NCBI RefSeq assembly: GCF_002865645.1
Contig: NW_020194685.1
Location: 1,502,807 to 1,566,806 of the forward strand
Length of the DNA stretch: 64,000 bases
Reading direction: 5' to 3'
Source of the DNA: Hyaloscypha bicolor E
Taxonomy: Eukaryota; Ascomycota; Leotiomycetes; Helotiales; Hyaloscyphaceae
Part shown: positions 56,529-64,000 of the stretch, piece by piece
How the letters are laid out: each line of letters opens with the position of its first letter
How positions within the stretch are numbered: position 1 is the stretch's first letter
The notes under the pieces: generated by a model
What the model was told of the DNA's origin: nothing
The model's database searches: none
What the model saw: only the letters and a program-made list of their open reading frames with translations
Translations under genes and position numbers: made by a program

Positions 56529-57000
56529 TCCAAAACCGAAGCGGGAATCCTGATCTCGTCTTGACTTCAGCGTAAAACCAGGGATCGCCTTTAACTTCAC
56601 GGACTGTCTCGTCCGGAATTGTAGGAAGGGTTTTCGTCCCGACTCGTGTTAAAGGGGATTGGTCTTGACTCCAAAACCAATGCGGGAATCCCAATCTCGT
56701 CTTGGCTTCAGCGTAAAGCGAGGGATCGCCTTTAACTGCAAAGAGTCTCGTCCGTAATCGCAGAAAGCGCATTCGTCCGTACTCGCTTTGACTAAAGAAA
56801 GGGGAAGTGCGGGGAAAGAGGGAGAGGGGGCGGGTTGCCTTTCATGGCAGGTAAAGTGGACCCTAGGAAGAAGCTTCGCCTTTGACTCCAGAACGACGAT
56901 CTCGTCTGGAATCGCAGAAGAAGCTTTCGCTTTTAACAGCAAAAGATGGGCTCGCCTTTACCTGTGCAAGCAAGGACCACAGGAAGGGAGGATCGCCATT
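56529..57000. repeat. Tandem about 141-bp repeats encoding a VKGDP-type peptide
   Basis: Units start at about 56530 and 56671 (CCAAAACC, GCGGGAATCC, ATCTCGTCTTG, TTCAGCGTAAA, AGGGATCGCCTTTAACT, CTCGTCCG), with a third, more diverged copy near 56888. On the minus strand they translate to IPDETVREVKGDPWFYAEV then KTRSGFPLRFW, and LFAVKGDPSLYAEAKTRLGF then PHWFW. No family was recognised. They lie directly upstream of the exon array. Confidence 0.55.
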
Positions 57001-57103
57001 GAACGCGCAAGGCAAAGTAGGGAGAGGGAGAGGGAGAGGGGCAAAACGCGACGTGACCGCCTTCGTCTGTGAAAAGGGGGGGCTGTTTACTTACTTTTTG
57101 ATC

Positions 57104-57138
57104 TTGATTCTTGACTCGATTCTTGACTCGATTCTTAT
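57104..57138. repeat. Short tandem repeat, 12-bp unit TTGACTCGATTC
   Basis: About two and a half perfect copies of the unit TTGACTCGATTC in an otherwise unremarkable stretch. Confidence 0.7.
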
Positions 57139-57239
57139 GCACAATACCAGACTCATAGACGCCAAACGTTGGGGTCTGGAAAGATGGGAAGATGGTTTGT
57201 ATGGGAAGAGGAAAGGAATTTTTGTGAATTAGAAAGATT

Positions 57240-57625
57240 GTGCGTCACACACTCGTCAATAAGAAAACAACTCGGCCCGAGGAGGCGCTAAGTCACGAGG
57301 AAGGACGAGGCGGATGACGAGGCTGCGCACTAGGTAGATAGCAACGTCTTTTGAAATATGAGTGGATTTGTCTCTATGGTATCACCAGAGAGGAGTAGGC
57401 ACAATGAAAAATCAAAAGCATCTTCTCTCCACCGACAAGCCCTCCACACTAAGCTGGGAGCTTGACTTGGTGCCCAATGCTCAGCATCAAAGAACCGTGG
57501 AACTCGACAAGTGCTCTTAATCTCCTTGCAGCCGGTATGCAGACTCACACAATCCTCACCCTGATAATGCATCATGCTCGATGCCCCCAACTCCCCACTT
57601 GAACGCCCTGCTAACGTGGACACCT
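57240..57625. other. Intergenic, 3' flank of the large gene
   Basis: No gene recognised; sequence becomes ordinary again after the repeat-rich block. Confidence 0.45.
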
Positions 57626-60600
57626 TCAGAAACCCTCAGGTCCCTTACCATCGGCACCTCCAGTCTTGAAGAACTCAGCAACAACACCCACAGCATAGGA
57701 GGCAGCAGCAACCCAAGCTCCGCCAATCAAAACCTTCTTGAACTTTCCTCCTTCCTTCCGCCGAGAACCCTCACTCTCGTCTTCCCAATTCCGCTTGCCG
57801 CTGAAGACCGGCTCCTCTCGTCGGACATCAATATTCGACTTAAATGGTGGATCGGATACACCAGGGAGATCGTGGTTGACAAAGCCTGTGGGACTTGCAA
57901 AGTTCCCAGTTGCGGCAACCGGACTGCTTTGCATACCATCAATAGGGTTGGTTGCCTTGTAGCTTTGAGCCCTTTCTGATGCAACTGGCTTCGGCTCGAA
58001 ACTCGAACCTCTCAGAGGTACCGTCCATCCCCTTCCAGTACGATCAATCATCGTATTGACGGGTGCACCTGACCGTACTTTCCGGAACACAAGCACATCG
58101 CCACTTCCAGACACAATGTCATAGCCCTCTGACTGAAGTGGCTGAAAGTGTGGGAAGAACTTGGCCGGATTTGATAATCGGAGAAGAACTTCAGCCGGCG
58201 TCAAAGCTCCTGACGAGTCGGGCACAATAGAAGTCGTTTCGGCCGTGCTGATCGATTGCATAGTTGGGTCATATGCAAGGATCTTGTACAATGTGGGTTC
58301 GGCAGTCTCTGCGGTTGGTTCGATAGCTATAGCTTCCTCAGTACCATTGGACACCCCAGTTTGTTGATGTCTGCTATCGATCGTGCCGTATGTATCCTCG
58401 TATATCTTGCGGACTTCCTGGATGAGTTTTCGATCACTCTCCTTCTTGGTCTTCTTGTCGTGTTGCTGCTCCTCTCTTGAGCTACTTTCCGGCGCTCCAA
58501 TTACGTTGGCCTCATGGATGTCGAGCTTGCTAGTCCCCTTGTCGACTTGACAGACATTAGTTCGATCCAGGGATGGCTCAATCTTCACGGCACCTGAGCT
58601 GTTCAAAGACGTCTCATTGGGCGCCATTCTGGAAACATAGGCAACCTCATCTCTCTGCACATTGTTCTCAATTTCTTGTTCGAAATTCGAATTGTTCGAC
58701 TTCTTTTTGGGGGTTAAGCTTCCAGGGTTGCTTTGATCAACGGTCCAAGATGTCTCGAATTCTTCTGGGAAGTCTCTTACAAAATTTCCAGTCATCTTCT
58801 TAGGGCTTGGCCACTCAGCTTCAACTTCTGCAAGCTTGGCATTTATCCGGCTGCGAGCATGAGCAGCATGGTTTTGCAGTTCACTATGCTCGATCCTGAG
58901 ATCCTCGACAAGCTTTCGGGATTGCTTGACTTTCTCAGCGGCAGCAACTTCGTCTGCAGACGATAGCGTGTTTCCTTGACGATCATTGAAGTCGCTTTCT
59001 AATTGCTTCCTCATGGCAAGTTTGTCTGAGTCGGTCTCATTCTTCGGCTTTTTGACGATGCCTGAAGCTGCACGAACATCACTGGCCCGAAGTAGTTCAA
59101 GGTCGTCTTTCACATCGTTGTACAATCTGTCGACTGCGCCTCTTACTCTCCAGATGAAACCCCCACGCTTCAGAGGAATTCCGAGTGCTCCTTTAGGCCC
59201 GTAATTTGTGCGAGCATCATAGTCTTTGAGAGAATCTCTGGCTGGGTCACTCGTCGCCTTCCCGGTACGCTCGCTGGAGACCTCGGACTCGTATTTCTTC
59301 AATTCTTCATGCACAGGATCGTAGCCATGAAAAGCTTCTTCGACAGGGTCCAATTGAGAGATTCCCTCATCCAACTTCTTGGAAGTCTGTCTGGCTGGGA
59401 ATTCTTCATCATACTCTCGGAAAGCTTCCGCAACAGGATCAAGAGGCTTCGATGGTTCAATGCTAGATCCATTTTGAAGTCCCTGGCGCGAAATCTTTCC
59501 ATCGTAGTCTTTCAATCCCCTCTGAATAGGGTCAGAATAGTCAATGGTCGTCCCAGAAGGCTCATAGAACTGGCCTGACTTGTAGTCAACCTGATTGTCG
59601 TACTCCTTCCAGCCATCTTTACCAACGGGCTTAGAAACCGTCGCGTCTAAGCTGGAAGATATAGTCTCGCCGCCCGAAATCTTCTCATCGTATTCCTTCA
59701 AACCAGATTGATCGGGATCAGAATAGTCAATGTCCTTTTCAGAACATTTATAAAATCGGCCAGAACCATAGTCAACTTTAGAATCGTATTCCCTTAGGCC
59801 CTCTTGCACAGGATCAATATTGCCGGAGATTTCGGGTCCCGGTGCTGCAGACTTGGTGGATTCAGCTCCTTTGCTGGAAATTTTGTCGTCGTAATCTCGC
59901 AGACCCTCTTGGACAGGATCGGGATGACTTGTCTTGATCGAAGCAGGATCGTAGAACTGGCCCGATTTGTAATCCACTTTGCGGTCGTATTCCTCGAACC
60001 CGTGGGCTGGGTCATAGATGGCTGGTTCATAGACCTTGCTTGATGTACTATTGTTGTTGAAGAGTTCACTAGGCGGGAATTTGTTATCTTTTCCTTCCTG
60101 CGTGTTTTCTGGAACAGACTTAGAGGACGAAGGAGAGGGTTTGTCTTTAAACTGTGATCGGTATCCCTTGAAAGTCTTCACCGGGATCTCGATTGGCTTG
60201 CGGCCGGGTTCTGCGGAATCATTCGACTTATTCTTGAATACTTTTCGATTTGTGATGGGATCAATCTCATACTCAGGCTCGGAACTAGTGTTCGAATCTT
60301 GTTTGCTTTGGAAGCGCTTCCGGAAGGCTTCTAGATCGTACACAGAAGATGGAGAGGTGTAGGTTGCGCCAACTACCGTAGGGTTCTCGGCCGAAGTTGG
60401 GTCATTCCATGTCCATAGCCTTGAAGACCTTGTCCGGATGTAGTCGTACACCGCATCTTGGTTCCTGAAAAGCCTCTCGACGGCGCTCTGTTCAACGTCT
60501 TCGATCCCTTTTCCTGTCGCCTTCTGTGTCCTCTCTTTACTATCAAACAATTCATCAACATCTACCCGTCTTCCACCAGGCCTGGAGTCTTGTCCACGCC

Positions 60601-60913
60601 ATGCACTGCACATGAATCCCTTCAAGCCGAGATGTTTAGGATTGGCTGGAAAATGACGATCCCACGAGAGCCTCCTATTCAAAGCTTCAATGTACTTGTG
60701 CTTCACCACTCGGTGGCGACGACGAACTTCCTTTTGGAAGTTTTGGTCTAGATATGATGACCATAGGCCTAGTCGAAAGGCTCGTGTTTGCTGTTGCGGT
60801 CGACATCTTCGAGGCAAGCTGCCTGCCTGTCTCAGCAGGGTAGCCGAAACTCTCCGAGGACTATGGAGAGCGGCCGTGGTCATCTGGAAGGAAGTGATCT
60901 GTGATGAAAGCAT
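57626..60913 (-). CDS. Large mitochondrial-type protein with DPVQEGL repeats
   Basis: A single exon of 1095 aa from ATG (MLSSQITSFQMTTAALHSPR). The N-terminus is basic and Arg/Ser-rich with no acidic residues, like a mitochondrial presequence. A conserved-looking N-terminal block follows (LGLWSSYLDQNFQKEVRRRH). The middle contains a repeated about 40-50-residue unit: YD(R/S/N)(K/Q)VDY(K/G)SG(Q/R)FY, then DPxQxGL(R/K)(D/E)YD(D/E/G)KIS, in at least four full and several shorter copies (about residues 300-600). A coiled-coil-like stretch follows (KQSRKLVEDLRIEHSELQNH). The C-terminus has a globular block (LLRLSNPAKFFPHFQPLQSE) and one membrane helix (VLIGGAWVAAASYAVGVVAE). It resembles uncharacterised fungal proteins labelled Ser/Thr-rich. 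Function unknown; inner-membrane location is inferred. Confidence 0.72.
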   Translation of the reverse strand: MLSSQITSFQMTTAALHSPRRVSATLLRQAGSLPRRCRPQQQTRAFRLGLWSSYLDQNFQKEVRRRHRVVKHKYIEALNRRLSWDRHFPANPKHLGLKGFMCSAWRGQDSRPGGRRVDVDELFDSKERTQKATGKGIEDVEQSAVERLFRNQDAVYDYIRTRSSRLWTWNDPTSAENPTVVGATYTSPSSVYDLEAFRKRFQSKQDSNTSSEPEYEIDPITNRKVFKNKSNDSAEPGRKPIEIPVKTFKGYRSQFKDKPSPSSSKSVPENTQEGKDNKFPPSELFNNNSTSSKVYEPAIYDPAHGFEEYDRKVDYKSGQFYDPASIKTSHPDPVQEGLRDYDDKISSKGAESTKSAAPGPEISGNIDPVQEGLREYDSKVDYGSGRFYKCSEKDIDYSDPDQSGLKEYDEKISGGETISSSLDATVSKPVGKDGWKEYDNQVDYKSGQFYEPSGTTIDYSDPIQRGLKDYDGKISRQGLQNGSSIEPSKPLDPVAEAFREYDEEFPARQTSKKLDEGISQLDPVEEAFHGYDPVHEELKKYESEVSSERTGKATSDPARDSLKDYDARTNYGPKGALGIPLKRGGFIWRVRGAVDRLYNDVKDDLELLRASDVRAASGIVKKPKNETDSDKLAMRKQLESDFNDRQGNTLSSADEVAAAEKVKQSRKLVEDLRIEHSELQNHAAHARSRINAKLAEVEAEWPSPKKMTGNFVRDFPEEFETSWTVDQSNPGSLTPKKKSNNSNFEQEIENNVQRDEVAYVSRMAPNETSLNSSGAVKIEPSLDRTNVCQVDKGTSKLDIHEANVIGAPESSSREEQQHDKKTKKESDRKLIQEVRKIYEDTYGTIDSRHQQTGVSNGTEEAIAIEPTAETAEPTLYKILAYDPTMQSISTAETTSIVPDSSGALTPAEVLLRLSNPAKFFPHFQPLQSEGYDIVSGSGDVLVFRKVRSGAPVNTMIDRTGRGWTVPLRGSSFEPKPVASERAQSYKATNPIDGMQSSPVAATGNFASPTGFVNHDLPGVSDPPFKSNIDVRREEPVFSGKRNWEDESEGSRRKEGGKFKKVLIGGAWVAAASYAVGVVAEFFKTGGADGKGPEGF

Positions 60914-62387
60914 CTTGAATTAGTATCTCCGTCGGCGCATAGTCGTTGTCTGCCAGGCTTTGTTAGTCCGCCACTTGTCAAGGATTGAAGGGAAGCCCTC
61001 ACGCAAATATCAAGCAAAGTAGAAGTGTCCGATTCGCAAATTGGCTAGGGCGTACAAACTTGCAGAATATAGCCAAGCCTGAGATAGCGTTGGATTCCAG
61101 GCGGATACAAGTTCCTTCTTCAAAGTTGTTGGCGGGTATTTCGTATCTGTATGTCTTATCACAGGCCAAGTGTGCCCCCTCCAGTTGATTGGAGCGAAGG
61201 ACCACTGCTTCAAAAGTCGGTGGGCTGGATCGTTTATGTAAAGAAGTTGTATATCGTATGGATCGCTTCTGATGTGAGCACTTGCAGATGGTGGTTGTCT
61301 TCGAGCTATTTAACGGTCAGCAGTGATCGAGACAAAGCTGCTGGGCACAGCCCGACTGACAGGACGTTATGTTGCTCGCTCTCGAAGATAGCCCTTCTTG
61401 AAAGCCTCGGAAACGTATCTTCACGTACGGAGCGTATGCCAACTTTGTTGGAATCCGCAGCAGCCGTGAAGTAGGAATTGTGGTCGAGGTTTGGTGCGAA
61501 GGCAGACAAGGCAATACGAGGTCACAAGACAAGGGTCCACTAACAAAGGTTTGGCGCAGTTTTCACAGGCTCCCAAGGGAAGTCTGGGAATACAGAATGC
61601 GTCCAAAGGATGAGAGTATTCGGTCGAAATCCAAAACAGTGTTGGAGGTGCCTTTGTGCTTGGGGCTGGTTAACACACCGAGGCCCTGGGGACGGGCTCA
61701 CCTCACAGGGGCTACTGGAGTTGCGACGACACAGGTCTGGATGAGCTTCGAAAACCAAAACACAAGCAATTATTCTCTGCGAGCTTCGGGGTAGCACAGG
61801 GAGCTTTGCGAGGTGGTCGGTCTATCGAGTGAGGTTTGGGAATGTGAGGTTGTTGATGGTTGATGGGGTTGTTGGTTGTTGGTTGTGGGCACAGGCCGGC
61901 ACAACCAGGAATCACTGATGCGGGGTAGGAGGAGGTGCTGCTCCGTGATCTCCCGCCACTGGGGGTGGAGCGTAAAGCAGCGCCTGCTATTTGCTGGTCA
62001 GCTACCCTGTTGATGACGAATGCGGCAGCGGCGAGCGCTACACTGCCCCTGCGCTCGGCGAGGATTCAATGATTTATTTTAGCTTCAAAGTACACACTAC
62101 ACCCCACCACAAGACAATCAATCAATCAATCAATCACTCGTTTTCTTCCTCAGCACTTGCCTCTTGCTACGTTGCAGAACTGCAGACCGAGCAGGCACGA
62201 CCGCCCTCTTCATCTGTTCATCTGTTCATCTCTTCTTCTCTTCTTCTCTTGATTTCTCCTTCTATTCAGATCCATTCTCACTGCAATATCGACGCCGAGC
62301 CCCTCCACAAGCTACGACCGAACCACCCGACTCCCTAATGTCACTCTCGATCTTGACAACTCCCTGACAACGCATCGCTCTGCCAAT
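60914..62387. other. Divergent promoter region of the large gene and ltn1
   Basis: About 1.5 kb without a supported gene. It contains (AATC)n at about 62120 and CT-rich tracts at 62200-62280 just upstream of the ltn1 start, typical of fungal core promoters. Short frames here lack domains. Confidence 0.45.
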
Positions 62388-64000
62388 ATGAGCAACCGGC
62401 AGTTTAAGTCACAGGCCTCGAGCAGCCGTGCTGCCGTGGGCGGCGGAGGATTCGGTGCTTTTGGCTCTGCGTCGTCGAGTGGCAGCGTGCTGTCGTACCT
62501 CACACCTCCCCCTGACCTCAAGTACATCAGCGATCCCAACGTTGCAGTAGCATTCAAGGCCTTGTCTAAGAAAGACGCTACTACAAAGACTAAGGCCCTA
62601 GAAGATCTCCGCGCATTCGTGCAATCACCCCCCGAGTTTCAGGCAGGCATAGAGAGCGCAATACTCGAGGCTTGGGTAAGTCAATGCATTTCCCCCTTAT
62701 TTATGATCCTCCTAACACACATACAGGTGCAATTCTATCCAAAATTGAGTATAGACAATTCAAGACGGGTCCGCGAACTCGCACATCAAATTCAATATGA
62801 CATTACCGCAACGGTCAAGAAGCGTATGGAGAAACATATGCCTGTAATAATCCCTTCCTGGCTGGCAGGAACGCTGGATAGAGAGCGCGTGGTTCTCAAG
62901 GCAGCAACTGACGGCCTGAATCTCATATTATACACCGATGACAAGGTCCAGAAGTGTTGGAAGATTTTTCAGCCCCAGATCTTAGAATACGCTCGAAGCG
63001 CTCTCGATGAAACTCCACAGTCGCTCTGCGACGACAGATCGATGAGCGAAGACGAGATTCAAGAGACCTATTTAAGAGTTCTCGGATCGAGTGCATCACT
63101 CGTTGAGCACCTTCTCTCGCACCTGGACAAGCCCGATCTTCTCAATCACCAGGACAAATACAAACTTTACTTCGACAACAACCCTGCCAAGTTATGGGGT
63201 CTAATTTCTTGCCAAGATGCATTTGTCAGAAAAGTGGTCGCTAAATTGCTAGTCGTCTGCTTAAAGAAGCAGCATGGTGTTGTTGAAGCGAACCTCGAGT
63301 TGATCAGCAAAACATTCATTGCAGAAGCGTTTTCTAGCTCTCAAACTACGTCGGCCTACCAGCTAATCCAAGCTTTGGAACCGCTTACAAACGCATATCC
63401 ACAAGTATGGACTTCGTCATACAAGGCCAAAAAACCCGCTTTATTGAAGCTCCAAAAGTTCATTGCCAAAGGTTCTCAAGGTGGACCTGCAGCATATTGG
63501 CAAAGTCTCCAGTCTCTCCTCAAAAACCTACCTCGCGCTCTTCTTCCTATAGAGATCAGAGCCTCACTAGACTTCTTGTCAGCCCTTCGAGATGGTATCA
63601 ACAGCAGAGAAGAGCACAGAAACAATGCCGAACAGGCTTGGACCTGCTATTTCCATATCGCCGATTTCTTGGGCAAATACCTGCCTGACGAGACCTCCCA
63701 AGGCAAATTCTTCCAGGATGCTGTGTTTCCGATCTTCGAACATTATCTTCATCCTTCGGTCGAAAACTCCAAATGGTCGCTCGGCCAAAACACCCCAGCT
63801 CTCGCAAAGGCATTTGTTATTTGCGCTTCAACAACAGACACTGCTTTGCGTACATTACTGAGTCAGGAGTGGCAGCGATTGGCAGACGAGTTTATTCTCA
63901 GAATTCGTACATCTTTGCCGGAGCAATCAAAGGACTATGCGGTCTCTCAAGCCTCGGTCGTCGCTGAAGGCAATCGATGGTTTTCGCTTGTAAATGAGGT
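62388..64000 (+). CDS. ltn1: E3 ubiquitin-protein ligase listerin (Ltn1/Rkr1), 5' part
   Basis: The N-terminal part of the gene; it runs off the window. Exon 1 (62388-62675) starts MSNRQFKSQASSSRAAVGGG, and a 51-nt intron (GTAAGT to CAG) leads to exon 2 (62727 on). The listerin N-terminal signature is clear: SYLTPPPDLKYISDPNVAVA, then FKALSKKDATTKTKALEDLR, then VRELAHQIQ, followed by HEAT-like helices (LIQALEPLTNAYPQVWTSSY). Listerin binds the 60S subunit of stalled ribosomes and ubiquitinates the trapped nascent chain through a C-terminal RING, which lies beyond this window. The intron is a multiple of three and has no stop, so its retention would only insert 17 residues. Confidence 0.9.
   Translation, partial: MSNRQFKSQASSSRAAVGGGGFGAFGSASSSGSVLSYLTPPPDLKYISDPNVAVAFKALSKKDATTKTKALEDLRAFVQSPPEFQAGIESAILEAWVSQCISPLFMILLTHIQVQFYPKLSIDNSRRVRELAHQIQYDITATVKKRMEKHMPVIIPSWLAGTLDRERVVLKAATDGLNLILYTDDKVQKCWKIFQPQILEYARSALDETPQSLCDDRSMSEDEIQETYLRVLGSSASLVEHLLSHLDKPDLLNHQDKYKLYFDNNPAKLWGLISCQDAFVRKVVAKLLVVCLKKQHGVVEANLELISKTFIAEAFSSSQTTSAYQLIQALEPLTNAYPQVWTSSYKAKKPALLKLQKFIAKGSQGGPAAYWQSLQSLLKNLPRALLPIEIRASLDFLSALRDGINSREEHRNNAEQAWTCYFHIADFLGKYLPDETSQGKFFQDAVFPIFEHYLHPSVENSKWSLGQNTPALAKAFVICASTTDTALRTLLSQEWQRLADEFILRIRTSLPEQSKDYAVSQASVVAEGNRWFSLVNE

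Overview
The window is nuclear DNA of a filamentous ascomycete (Pezizomycotina). The introns are short (mostly 46-60 nt) with GTRNGT donors, CTAAC-like branch sites and YAG acceptors. Protein families point the same way: an AspB/Cdc3 septin, AA9 lytic polysaccharide monooxygenase, DHA1 drug transporters, a pisatin-demethylase-type P450, and 2EXR and BTB proteins. The many 2EXR/BTB/F-box relatives would fit Leotiomycetes (Helotiales); that placement is an inference.

0-36 kb is mostly accessory. It holds a DHA1 transporter (175-1838), a three-copy foldback repeat (2106-3346), two lineage-specific genes with SUMO-interacting-like N-termini (5855-7398, 9129-9664), a decayed transporter, an F-box gene (12672-13459), a decayed and an intact BTB gene (15.4-18.1 kb), the core septin gene (19116-21144), three damaged 2EXR paralogues (22.4, 27.2 and 28.5 kb), a P450 (25143-26896), a FLU1-type multidrug transporter (30063-31919), a cupin (33083-33601) and a decayed BTB gene (about 35 kb). 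Two non-autonomous hAT elements (14313-14878, 24671-25127) have intact 8-bp target duplications; the second ends 15 bases before the P450 start codon.

37-52 kb is mostly housekeeping: POM33/TMEM33, CTD-kinase cyclin Ctk2 with an overlapping upstream ORF, palmitoyl-protein thioesterase, a Cic1-type ribosomal L1 protein, an FHA protein of Tos4/Plm2 type, a small conserved disordered protein, a 616-bp DNA transposon remnant and a secreted AA9 enzyme.

52-57.3 kb is the strangest stretch. It has fragments of a fungal C-5 cytosine DNA methyltransferase, a short piece of 18S rDNA, 71-bp and about 141-bp tandem repeats, and a tandem array of about 180-bp units. Each unit carries intron signals on the minus strand, and four of the units carry a GC-rich hairpin whose stem sequence differs while base pairing is kept. 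This array is my best candidate for something undescribed.

57.6-64 kb holds a large repeat-bearing mitochondrial-type protein (57626-60913) and, divergent from it, the 5' part of the listerin ubiquitin-ligase gene (62388 to the window edge). I found no convincing tRNA gene, intact rRNA gene or CRISPR array.
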